Source: Chengkuizengella axinellae (GTDB lineage: Bacteria > Bacillota > Bacilli > Paenibacillales > KCTC-33759). Taken from it: a DNA stretch of 64,000 nt. The position numbers were made by a program, and so were the translations under genes. This document shows, one piece after another, positions 26,410 to 37,300 of the stretch (positions are counted from its first letter, which is position 1; each line of letters opens with the position of its first letter). Location: positions 62,001 to 126,000 of the forward strand of contig NZ_JAVAMP010000006.1 of assembly GCF_030730905.1 (NCBI RefSeq), given 5' to 3'. The notes beneath the pieces are model-generated. The model searched no databases and had not been told where the DNA came from. It worked only from the letters and a program-made list of their open reading frames with translations.

Positions 26410-29154
26410 TTGACAAATAAAAACAATTCATTAGGATGGAAATTCATTGACAATGATAGTACTTTCGTCCTAAACAACCCTCAAAAATCAAGCTATTTGT
26501 ATTTCCCACTAGTAAACGAAGCAGGAATGATGTCAGCTATTACACCTACATTGCATGGTGATATTAAAACTAGCCAAAATACGTTTTTAATGGCACCTGT
26601 TTCATCAGAGGATTTACATAATTCCCGTGCTGCAAGAAACTTCTGGGTACATATAGAAGGTGAGGGAGCCTGGTCAGCAACAGGGAATTCTTCAAAACAG
26701 TTAAGTTATAATTTCAATGATGAAGAGGATGAAGAGGTAAACCTCGAGGCTGGATTTTTATGGCATAAAGTAACTCGTTCAAATAAAAGAATCGGAATTC
26801 AAGCAGAGTTAACGAGTTTTGTTCCAGCTAACGATGATCAAGTAGAGCTTTTAAAAGTTACTTTAACAAACACAGGAGATCAGAATATTACGATCTCACC
26901 TACTGCAGCCATTCCTCTTTATGCAAGGTCTGCAGATGATATTCGAGATCACAGACATGTTACTTCTTTACTTCACAGAATTTTTACTTCTTCTTATGGT
27001 ATTGAAGTACAACCTACTCTGTCTTTTGATGAAAGAGGTCATAAGATCAACCATGTAACTTATAGTGTGCTTGGTGCTGATCAAAACGGAGAATCACCTA
27101 CTGGTTTCTTCCCGATTGTTGAAGATTTCATTGGTGAAGGCGGAAACTTAGATTGGCCTGAAGTCATTGTGAAAAATGCGGAACCACATGCAAAACCAGG
27201 TGAAACATTTGAAGGTTATGAATCTGTTGGCGCACTTAAATTTAACACAGCAACACTAGAGCCTAATCAATCCAAATCATATATTGTTGCTCTAATGATT
27301 ACTGATGATCGCCCTAGCAGCGTTAATGAAATTGCTAAAAAATATTGTTCAGAAGAACAATTCGATGTGTTACTAGAGCAAAATAAAGCAGATTGGAAGA
27401 ACAAACTTAACAATTTAAGTTTTCAAACGAGTGACAACGATTTCAATCAATGGATGAAATGGGTCACATTACAACCCATTTTAAGAAGAATTTATGGGTG
27501 CTCCTTCCTCCCACATCATGATTATGGTAAAGGTGGACGCGGATGGAGAGATTTATGGCAGGATTGTCTTGCGTTATTAATCATGGATGATCCAAAAAAA
27601 GTAAAGGATTTATTGTATAACAACTTTGCTGGTGTGCGAATTGATGGCAGTAATGCAACAATTATTGGTTCTGAACCAGGAGAATTCGTTGCAGACCGCA
27701 ATAACATTGCTCGCGTTTGGATGGATCATGGAGCATGGCCGTTCCTAACAACTCAGTTATATATTAACCAAAGTGGAGACATCGAATTTTTATTGGAAAA
27801 TCAAACCTATTTTAAGGATACTCAAATCAAACGTTCGAAGGATCTTGATTTAGAATGGAATCCTGAACATGGAAATCAATTACAAACAGAAAATAGCGAC
27901 ACATATCAAGGGACAATCCTAGAGCATATGTTGTTGCAGAACATTGTCCAATTTTTCAATGTTGGAAAACACAATAACATTAAGCTAGAAGGTGCGGATT
28001 GGAATGACGCATTTGACCTTGCACCTGAATTAGGAGAAAGTGTTGCTTTCACTGCTCTTTATGCAAGCAATTTAAAAGAAATGAGTGAACTATTGCTTTC
28101 TCTTCAAGAAAAAGCTGGTGTAGACGAGCTTCAACTAGCTAAAGAAATAACAATTTTACTAGATACAATCTCCAAACCAATTGATTATGATGTTGTTGAA
28201 GAAAAGTTAAATTTATTAGATCAATATTTTGAAACTTGCAGCCATAAAATCAGTGGTGAAAAAACTTCAATTAGCATTAAAGAGTTAGCTGCAGACTTAA
28301 ACAGCAAAGCAGATTGGATGATCAACCATTTGAGACAAAATGAATGGATTAAAAATGAAGAAGGTTTTGAATGGTTCAACGGTTATTACAATAATGATGC
28401 AGAACCTGTTGAGGGAGATCATGAAAATGGTGTTCGTATGACATTAACGGGTCAAGTCTTTCCTGTTATGGGTGGAGTAGCTACTGAAGATCAAGTGAAA
28501 AAAATAGCTGATTCCGTAACGAACTACTTAAAGGATGAGAAAATTGGCTATCGATTAAACTCTCAATTCGGAGAGATCCAACAAAACATTGGACGTGGTT
28601 TCGGCTTTGCTTTTGGCCACAAAGAAAACGGAGCAATGTTCAGTCATATGGCTGTTATGTACAGTAATGCAATGTACCAACGCCAATTCGGACATGAAGG
28701 TTTTGATGTTATTAATTCCATTTATGAGCTAAGTAAAAACTTTGAACTTAGTCGTATCTATCCTGGTGTACCTGAATATATCAGTGAAAAAGGCAGAGGT
28801 ATGTATCATTATTTAACAGGATCTGCAAGCTGGTTACTATTAACGGTTCTTACAGAAATGTTTGGTGTTAAAGGTCATCTTGGGGATTTAGCATTAGAAC
28901 CAAAACTGCTTCAAAATCAGTTTAACGAGCAAAACGAAGCATCCGTATTCTCTTATTTTGCAAACCGCCATCTGAATATTGTTTACAAAAATAAAAAAGG
29001 ATTGGATTACGGAGCATATCAAATTCAATCTATCTCATTAGATGGTCAGGAAGTTGCATTTGAATCAAAACAAAAAGCAGTAATCGTTAGCCGTGAGGTT
29101 ATTAGTCAGCTTACTGAAAATGAAAATCATACTTTAGAGGTAGTGTTAGGATAA
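26410..29154 (+). CDS. GH94 phosphorylase, probably laminaribiose phosphorylase
   Basis: A 914-aa cytoplasmic protein starting at TTG 26410 behind AAAGGA; no signal peptide. An N-terminal beta-sandwich (about 1-300), a linker and an (alpha/alpha)6 barrel (about 335-830) end in a small beta domain. The GH94 signature ADWNDAFDLAPELGES, which carries the general-acid Asp (D530-W-N-D533), and the phosphate-site-type stretch VRMTLTGQVFPVMGG are present. GH94 enzymes invert beta-glucosides with phosphate to alpha-glucose-1-phosphate. Cellobiose is the textbook substrate, but this length and the surrounding laminarinases favour laminaribiose phosphorylase as described from Paenibacillus. Divergent from transporter operon 2; followed by a mutarotase-like gene. 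Confidence 0.85.
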   Translation: MTNKNNSLGWKFIDNDSTFVLNNPQKSSYLYFPLVNEAGMMSAITPTLHGDIKTSQNTFLMAPVSSEDLHNSRAARNFWVHIEGEGAWSATGNSSKQLSYNFNDEEDEEVNLEAGFLWHKVTRSNKRIGIQAELTSFVPANDDQVELLKVTLTNTGDQNITISPTAAIPLYARSADDIRDHRHVTSLLHRIFTSSYGIEVQPTLSFDERGHKINHVTYSVLGADQNGESPTGFFPIVEDFIGEGGNLDWPEVIVKNAEPHAKPGETFEGYESVGALKFNTATLEPNQSKSYIVALMITDDRPSSVNEIAKKYCSEEQFDVLLEQNKADWKNKLNNLSFQTSDNDFNQWMKWVTLQPILRRIYGCSFLPHHDYGKGGRGWRDLWQDCLALLIMDDPKKVKDLLYNNFAGVRIDGSNATIIGSEPGEFVADRNNIARVWMDHGAWPFLTTQLYINQSGDIEFLLENQTYFKDTQIKRSKDLDLEWNPEHGNQLQTENSDTYQGTILEHMLLQNIVQFFNVGKHNNIKLEGADWNDAFDLAPELGESVAFTALYASNLKEMSELLLSLQEKAGVDELQLAKEITILLDTISKPIDYDVVEEKLNLLDQYFETCSHKISGEKTSISIKELAADLNSKADWMINHLRQNEWIKNEEGFEWFNGYYNNDAEPVEGDHENGVRMTLTGQVFPVMGGVATEDQVKKIADSVTNYLKDEKIGYRLNSQFGEIQQNIGRGFGFAFGHKENGAMFSHMAVMYSNAMYQRQFGHEGFDVINSIYELSKNFELSRIYPGVPEYISEKGRGMYHYLTGSASWLLLTVLTEMFGVKGHLGDLALEPKLLQNQFNEQNEASVFSYFANRHLNIVYKNKKGLDYGAYQIQSISLDGQEVAFESKQKAVIVSREVISQLTENENHTLEVVLG

Positions 29155-29156
29155 AA

Positions 29157-30071
29157 ATGAAAAGGGGTATTCATATGAATCCATCTAAACATGAATTCCT
29201 TAACCCTCCTTCATTCATTTTGCAAAATGATAAATTAAAAGTTAACATTGCAAAACCGGGAGCCTTTCAAAAAGGCTCTCGCTTTGATTGGACGGGTTAT
29301 ATCACTCAAGTTACTTTAAATGACAAGCATACTTTTTGTGTACCTGAAACATACGAACCTGAAAGAGGAACTGAAGGACAAGGGTTGTGTAATGAATTTG
29401 GGATTTTTACGCCAATTGGTTATGAAGAAGCATCCGTTGGAGAACAATTTCCTAAACTCGGTATCGGAAATTTAACAAGAACGGATGAGGAAGAATATCA
29501 ATTTCATTCACCCTATCCGATATTCCCCTTTGAAATAGAGGTCACTCAGGAAGAAAATAAAATACAATTTAAGGTTTCACCTGATAACTGTAGAGGGTAT
29601 GCAACTGAAATAGAAAAAACAATTATAATACAGGATCAAAGTTTAACGATAGATTATCGTTTACAAAATGTCGGTGTAAAAACGATCAAAACAGAAGAGT
29701 ACGTGCATAATTTTGTAGCTATTAATGAGCATCCAATCAGTTCCGACTACAAATTAAGGCTACCGTATACTCCGATTATAGAATCATTACCAGATATTAT
29801 GACTATAAATCATCGAGAATTAAGTTGGAAGAACACTCCGAACGAACCTTTTTATTGTCGTCCAGAAGGGTATAGTGATTCTAGTCACATATGGGAGTTA
29901 ACTCATGAACCAAGTGGTGTTGGGATGAGGGAAATTAACATTTTTCCACCAGCTATGTTTGCAATTTGGGGTACAAGACATGTTGTTTCACCTGAAATTT
30001 TCATAGATATTGATGTTAAACCTGGAGAAACTCAAACTTGGTCTCGTACTTTTGAATTTTTTGAAGAATAA
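29157..30071 (+). CDS. Aldose 1-epimerase-like (galactose mutarotase-fold) protein
   Basis: A 304-aa protein with the beta-supersandwich pattern of mutarotase-like enzymes (GYITQVTLNDKHTFCVPE, EYVHNFVAINEHP, GTRHVVSPEIFIDIDVKPGE). The His and Glu residues typical of the active site can be seen in EEYVHNF and SPEIFIDI but I cannot confirm the pair. It begins two bases after the GH94 stop; either ATG 29157 or ATG 29175 (with AAAAGGGG) may be the start. Co-transcription with the phosphorylase suggests a role in anomer conversion of glucose or oligosaccharide, or in a related hexose. Confidence 0.75.
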   Translation: MKRGIHMNPSKHEFLNPPSFILQNDKLKVNIAKPGAFQKGSRFDWTGYITQVTLNDKHTFCVPETYEPERGTEGQGLCNEFGIFTPIGYEEASVGEQFPKLGIGNLTRTDEEEYQFHSPYPIFPFEIEVTQEENKIQFKVSPDNCRGYATEIEKTIIIQDQSLTIDYRLQNVGVKTIKTEEYVHNFVAINEHPISSDYKLRLPYTPIIESLPDIMTINHRELSWKNTPNEPFYCRPEGYSDSSHIWELTHEPSGVGMREINIFPPAMFAIWGTRHVVSPEIFIDIDVKPGETQTWSRTFEFFEE

Positions 30072-30133
30072 TATAAGAAATCTTACTTTCAGTGAATGAG
30101 GCACGCTCAGTAGATCAATAAAAGATAAATGAA

Positions 30134-30190
30134 GAAGGGAATTTGTACTCTTATCGATAATGATAGATCACCAATTCCCTTTATTCTTAC
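30134..30190 (+). terminator. Terminator of the GH94-mutarotase operon
   Basis: AAGGGAATT and AATTCCCTT arms about 29 nt apart with an inner TTATCGATAA hairpin, followed by TTATTCTT; weaker than the others because of its long loop. Confidence 0.5.
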
Positions 30191-30277
30191 AGAAGAAAAA
30201 CCCTTCTATTTTTCAAATTGTATATTAAATTTCGCTTATTTCCGTAAATCCTCTAAACTGTTTATTATTTTCAGCTA

Positions 30278-31144
30278 CTACTCTTTCCAGCTGTACTTTT
30301 GCTCCCAACCCAATACTTCCTTCAATTTTTTGTTGGACAGTAAACTTTCACGATCCTTAAAATCTTCTCGTATATCCTTCACATTAGGTAAAAATTTCTC
30401 AATCAATTCTTTTGATGGTAGGTTTGATGAAGTATCATCAGCTGCAATAATCAGCTCCTGCGCGCCTAAACCATCCTTTTCAATGGATAATCTACATGCA
30501 GTTGCAACGTCACGTGCATCGATATAAGACCATAGGATCACCAAACGCTCTTCAGGTTTATCAAATCTTTCTCTAAGCCAAATATAATCAGCTGGTTCTA
30601 AAATATTTCCTAAACGAAGCGATATGACCTGCATACCTGTACGTCTATTAAAAGTTTGAGCAGTGACTTCATTTATAACTTTAGAGAGGCCGTAACTATC
30701 TTCTGGAAGCTGTGGATGTTCTTCATCAACTGGTAAGTACTTAGGATCAAAAAATTCACTTGCAAATACCATTCCATAAGAAGATTCACTAGAGGCAAGC
30801 ACTACTTTATCAATGCCTAAATTAGCAGCAGCTTCCAAGATATTATATGTATTCATAACATTATTTTTGAAAGTTACATCATTGGAATAAATAAACGCTT
30901 GCGGTATAGCTGCAAAATGAACAATCCCCTTCACAGGAATTCTCTCTCTCGTATTGTACTGTGCAAGCGTACTTTGAACTTCACCTAAGTTGTTTAAATC
31001 AACGATAATCGTTTGACAAAGCTCCTCTTTAGGTCTTTTCCAGTCTAAATTAACAACATCATATCCATGTTCTATAAGGTCCTTTATCACCCACTTGCCT
31101 GCCTTGCCGCTGCCACCTGTTACAATGATTCTTTCTTTAGTCAT
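30278..31144 (-). CDS. NAD-dependent epimerase/dehydratase (extended SDR)
   Basis: A 288-aa extended short-chain dehydrogenase/reductase. The nucleotide-binding loop is TGGSGKAGKW (residues 9-18), the catalytic Ser is in ASSESSYG and the YxxxK pair is YGLSK (Tyr151-Lys155 approximately). ATG 31144 follows TTAGGAGG. Family members epimerise, dehydrate or reduce nucleotide sugars and related compounds; no partner here defines the substrate. It lies just downstream of the giant GH16 gene but behind its terminator, and convergent to the GH94 operon. Confidence 0.85.
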   Translation of the reverse strand: MTKERIIVTGGSGKAGKWVIKDLIEHGYDVVNLDWKRPKEELCQTIIVDLNNLGEVQSTLAQYNTRERIPVKGIVHFAAIPQAFIYSNDVTFKNNVMNTYNILEAAANLGIDKVVLASSESSYGMVFASEFFDPKYLPVDEEHPQLPEDSYGLSKVINEVTAQTFNRRTGMQVISLRLGNILEPADYIWLRERFDKPEERLVILWSYIDARDVATACRLSIEKDGLGAQELIIAADDTSSNLPSKELIEKFLPNVKDIREDFKDRESLLSNKKLKEVLGWEQKYSWKE

Positions 31145-31267
31145 TGTTCAAAGCCTCCTAATATATGAATTAAAATAAGCTGAGTATATATTCTTTTACA
31201 AAACTTCTGTTTTATTTTATCGAATTATTAGTTAAATAGCTACTTAGAAACTGAATATAAAATGCTA

Positions 31268-31311
31268 AAACCCTAACCTATTACAGAATAATACTGAATA
31301 GATTAGGGTTT
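31268..31311 (-). terminator. Terminator of the giant GH16 gene
   Basis: AAACCCTAA / TTAGGGTTT arms with a 26-nt loop and a TTTT-start tract on the minus strand, 35 bp past the stop at 31346. Confidence 0.65.
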
Positions 31312-31345
31312 TTCACATTAAATTAAATCTTCACACTTGGAAAGA

Positions 31346-34300
31346 TTATTCGCCGGAAGGTTCTTCAGCCGGCTGTGGTTCTTCAGATGGATCATCACCT
31401 GCTGGATCATCGCCTGCTGGATCATCACCTGCTGGATCATCGCCTGTTGGATCATCACCTGCTGGATCATCACCTGTTGGATCATCACCTGCTGGATCAT
31501 CACCTGCTGGATCATCACCTGTTGGATCATCACCTGCTGGATCATCACCTGCTGGATCATCACCTGCTGGATCATCACCTGCTGGATCATCACCTGCTGG
31601 ATCATCACCTGCTGGATCATCACCTGTTGGATCATCACCTGCTGGATCATCACCTGTTGGATCATCACCTGCTGGATCATCACCTGTTGGATCATCACCT
31701 GCTGGATCATCACCTGTTGGATCATCTACTGGTTGATCGACTTCTTCTTGACCTTCTTCAACTGCTTGTATTTCTAAAGGTTGAACATCTTCATTTAGCT
31801 CTGGATTCTCTACTACAGTTATACTAATATCATCGAAATATACATTTCCTGAAAAATCCAATTCATCATTTATCTTCCCTAATTCAATTACGATTCTACC
31901 ATTATTATACGAGTATTGATCCATCGTGAATTCAAAACTATAATCTCTATATTCTGTACTTAGTGTTTCATTTACCGTATCAGTATATTTATTAAACCAT
32001 GGATTCATTGCTAATGGTTTTCCCACATTTACATTAATCGGCCTTTCCTTATCTGCTTTTGCTCTAAAATTAACTCTGTATGAATTTCCTTCAATAAACA
32101 CTAATCCTTCTTGTAACAATTGTATACTATGTGGAAAGTTTCCTAAAGAATTTATTACTACTTTCAATTCTTCAGTATTTTCTACTGTATATCCAGCAAG
32201 GCCTTCTACCTCTGTCCAAGACCCCCATGATTCTTCAAAATTGGACTCAAAAGATCCATCTTGAATCAATTCATCACCTATACTTTGATTTTGAATCTCA
32301 ACTTCACTAAGAGTAATATTGTCAATATATACTGTATGTGCTTCTAATTCAGTTCCAACACCAAATACTAAATTACCAGATGGTAAATCATAGTCCATAC
32401 TAAACTGGAAGGAATAAGTCTTATTATTCTCTGTTGTGATTTTTTCAATTCTATCTGCTCCTACTCCTACTGGATTATAATCACTATCTTCAATTTTTAC
32501 TAAAATGTCTCTTTCTATTGTTGAATAAGCATCATATGATAGCTCATAAACCTTACCTTGCTCTAGTGCTAAATTGTTTTGTTTCAAGGTTAAATCCCAT
32601 AATGCTGGCCCACCGCTCAAATTCCCAATATTTATTTCCATTACTCCATCAATAACTTGAAATTCAGGTCTTTCCCCAAATTCCCAATCAGATGTCCCAT
32701 CATCAAATGAACCATTTAATAATTCATGCGGTTCAGGTTCAGGCTCTGGAGTATATTCACCCCATTCTATAATGCTGATGTTATCTAATGTAATTTCATG
32801 AGCACCGATTGTACTTTGCCCATCAATTCCACCACCAAAACCTAACACCAAGGCTCCATTCTCTTCATTTGAAACAAACGGAAATTCATAAGTCTTCATA
32901 TCTGAACTAATGTCAATAATTTGTTCTGCATTTGCACCAACTGGTTGATTACCTGAATTTTCAACCTTAACTTGTATTTTTCTATCCACTGTTGAAGCTG
33001 CATCAAAGCTTAATAAGTAGCTTTGGCCCTCTTCAAATTCCAAATCAGCTTGTAATACATGAGCGTGCCAGAAATCTGTTCCTTCATTCGTAATATCAAC
33101 TACTAATTGCTCATCATTTACACTAACGCCCCCAATCGCTCCTGCATCATTATGAAAGTAATTTCCCCAATCAGTTAAGCCCTGATCAAACGTTCCATTT
33201 TCCAATATAGAAGCAACTTGTCGTGCATTTTTCACTTCCAATACTACATCATCAATAATCACTTCATGTGCTGAATCAGAACCTGGAAGGTTTCCGTAAG
33301 AAAATTTAAGATCCCCAATGGTATTCCCTTCCATTGTAAATTCATAGGAGAAAGTTTGCATTTCGCTAGTTAATTGAACCGTATCTTCAAAGTACCTAGT
33401 ATAATCAGAATCTTCTATCGTGACTAACATATCACGATTCTTCGTAGCTCGTGCATTAAAGGAGACAATATAATCAATTCCATTCTTAAGCTCTAAACCA
33501 CTTTGAATTAAAAGGAAACTGTAAGGCTGATCTCCAGCCACATTAACATTGCCTTGGAATTCTCCATTTCCATTGATATCAAAACTACCATCTCCACCAT
33601 CAATGATTAGAGGATTCCATGGATCCATTCCATTTTCAAAATCACCATTTTTCAATGGGAAAAGATCAACACCATCATAAATACTTGTACGTATTAACTT
33701 CACATTATCAAAATAAACTTCTGTATTTTGTCCACCAATATAAAAGGCTAACTGAGATAAATCATTAGATTCTTCTATCATTTCAAAATCAAATATATAT
33801 GCTTCCATATCCGTAGTTAAGCTTACAGTTTCTGCAAAATAAATATCCGAACCATCTAGATTTCTCAATTCTACATTTACATCATGTCCTTGTTTGGCTC
33901 TAGCATCAAAACTCAACTCATAAGTTTCGCCTTCAAGCAATTCAATTCCATTTTGGTAAACAGACGCATCTCGAGCATTTGAACCATCATCTGTAACATC
34001 CACTTTTAGTTCACGTGTTTCTTCGCCAACACTTAAGTTTAAATCTGCTCTATTGGAAGTAGCAAACTGCCAATATGTTAAACGATCGTAATACCCTTGA
34101 TCAAACGTTCCATTGTATACAAGGTTCCCATCTCCAGCTGGAGGATGAGGTGCATCAAAGTCTAATAAAGGCTCTTCAACTTCATCAAATCGAACATTTC
34201 CAATCCACACATCTTGATCATTTAATCCTAAATTAAATTCTATTCTTGCATTAATATCGGTATTTTCTGGCATCTGGAATAATAGCTCATATGTGTTAAA

Positions 34301-37300
34301 TTCATCAGTTAGAGAAAAAGTCTCATTCGGTGAATACACTATATATTCTAAGTCTTCTCCAGCACCTACTTTTACACTTATGTTTCGTGTATCCTCTGTT
34401 TTAGCATCAAAACTTAACTTATACCAATGTCCTTTTACTACAGGTAAATGCTGAATTAATTGGATGGAGAAAGGTTGATTTCCTGACTGAGTAATGTCTA
34501 CTTTTGCATAATTTCTATTATCAATCTCTACGATGCTTACATCTCCATCACCTTGGAATTGATCTACGTGCAGGAACTGCCAGTAACTTGTACCGTCAAC
34601 ACCCTCTATAGAATCTTCTCCGTCAACGTTTTGATCAAAGTTATTATTGTAAACATAGTTTCCATCATCTAATGGTTTTCTTGCCTCATCTGGAATAGGC
34701 TCCATGTCTACTTCAGGTTCAGAAGTCACTTCCATATAAGGACGACCGGTTAATTCATATACTCTCACGTAATCGACTAACATCTCTGCATCAAAGATAG
34801 AATTATCTGCAGGATTTCCGTCAAAATGTCCTCCGACAGCCAAATTCATGATCATATAAAATTCTTTATCAAATGGTGCTGGAAATGAATTCTTTAGTGG
34901 TTGATTTAAGCTTTTGCTATACCAATTATTAATTGTAGAATAAAGTTCTCCATCTACATACCAACGAATTTCTCCAGGCTCCCATTCAATACCATAAGTA
35001 TGCCAGTCCGTAACAACTCCACCGTCTGGTAAAAAGATATTTTTATGTTTACTACTGTTGTTTGGCCAATCTTCTCCCATATGAATAGCTCCACCAATTT
35101 CAGTCGGTCGACTTCCCCAGTTTTCCATAATATCAATTTCACCAGATGATGCCCAATCACCATATTCACTATTTTGAGGCATCATCCAAAATGCTGGCCA
35201 TAAACCTTGTCCTGTTGGCAATTTGATTCTAGCTTCGAATTTTCCATATTTCCAACTTTCGAGTTCATCCGTCTTCAACTTAGCCGAAGTGTAATCAAAA
35301 CCGTTATAACCATCTTCTTCATACTTAGCTGTAATCACTAAATTTCCATTTTCTACTTTTGCATTTTCAGGTCGGTCAGTATAATATTCTAATTCATTAT
35401 TACCCCAACCGCCTTCTCCATTTCCTATGTCAAAGGTCCATTTGTTAGGATCTACTTCAGTTCCATCAAACTCATCATTCCATACTAGTGTCCATTCTTC
35501 AATAATACTAAAATTATCAAAAGTGATAGTATGTGAATCAAGATTATCACCATTGTCTCCAATGTTACCACCTAATCCAACTACCAATGAACCAAGCATA
35601 TCATCGGTTGCTGTAAATGACATTTCATATGAAGTATTGTCTGGTGATATCTTAATTATTTGCTCCGCACCTTCACCTACAGGGGCAAAATTAGCTGCTT
35701 CAACCTTCACAAGAATATCTCTTTCTAATGAAGTATTTGCATCAAAACTTAGCAAGTATTTTTCACCTTGCTTCAGAGCTAAGTCCGCTTGTTTAAGATG
35801 AATATGCCAGAATTGATCACTTTCTTCAACAATACTTACATCAATTTGTCCATCCTGTATATCAATACTTCCTAAATCAGGATTGTGTACATAATTAAGC
35901 CATTCTGCTTCTCCAAGTTCAAGGTTACCATTAACAAGAATTTCTCCTTCTGTATCACTAGCAGAAGAAATAATAAACACATCGTGATTCACTCCTGGAG
36001 AATATAACTGAAGTGTTTGTACGCCTTCATTTAATTCAACCGTCTGTCTTACAAAGTTCCATTCATTCCATCCACCTGTAGAAGCAACGTCCATACTGTA
36101 TATTCCATCTGCATCTTCTTCTAATATTTCTTGACCAAATGGTAATTGACCAGTATAAGCACTACCTTCTTCAACTAGTAAAGTCATGCTTCCTGAATTA
36201 GCAGTTGCAACTAAATAAGATATTACATATTCTCCAGCTTCCTCTACATCGATCATATACTGCAACCAATCACCTTGATCAATAAATCCAATAGTTTGGC
36301 CTTCGTTTTCTGCCTGTACTCCAAACATATCACTGTAATTTTCTGCTTCAATGACAGTTTTATAATCTACAACTGTCGGAGGAGTTACAACTTTCAATGT
36401 TACGTTGTCAATGGTAACATCGCTATCATCTTCTCCACCTAACCAGAATTGCAACTCACCTTTTTCTGCATTTTCATCGTTAACATCAAACACAACAGAA
36501 TATGCTTCCATCGTGTTAGTCAATTGAATCTGTTCATTTTCTTTTTCATAAACTAAATCTGATTGTTCATTCTTTAACTGCACATCAATAGTTCGGTCAC
36601 TTGATGAACTTGCATCAAACGAAAGAATATACGATGTTTGATCTTGGATATTTAATTTATTTTGTTTAAGAATGATAGATTGTAAAGTTTCTCCACCATT
36701 ATCTATAGTTATATCTAATTCACGATCAGCTATTTCGCTTCCTACAGAAGTTGTAGCATCAGCAGATCCGTTTGTTTCAAAGTCCCAATAAATCATACGA
36801 TCCGAACCTTGGTCAAATCTTCCATTATAAATATGATTTCCGTTAGGTAATACATCTCTTGCCGCATTTGGATCAACTTCTAGTTTCTCCAATCGTACAT
36901 TATCTATCCACACTGGTAAATCTGAAGCCTGCCCCATATTAAACTCAATTCGAGCACTGTAGTTAGTACCTAACTCCATTTTGAAATCATATGAAATCGT
37001 ATCAAAATCACTCGTCAATTGAATTGTTCTATCTGGCGTATACCTTTCATAGTTACGATTTGGTCCTGAAACAGCTACTATCATATCTCGATTACCCTCT
37101 GTCTTAGCATCAAAAGATAATCTATATTTTTCACCCTGAACTAATGGTATATCTGGGTGAACAAACTGTACTGCATGAGTGGCATCTCCAGCTTGCTCAA
37201 TTGTTATTTCTGCAACTCCATTCTCTGTACTTATTTCTGCAATACCACCAAATTGATCTGGTGTTTCAAACGGTTGGAAATCCCAATATTCTAAACCATC

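Noticed and set aside
31389-31718. CRISPR-like regular repeat
   Set aside because: Units are directly adjacent without spacers and lie in a coding frame; no cas genes are present.
31337-31827. Two plus-strand reading frames of about 150 aa and a 135-aa out-of-frame minus-strand frame over the tandem repeat
   Set aside because: They are artefacts of a 15-bp repeat that keeps all frames open; the DDPxG frame belongs to the long GH16 protein.
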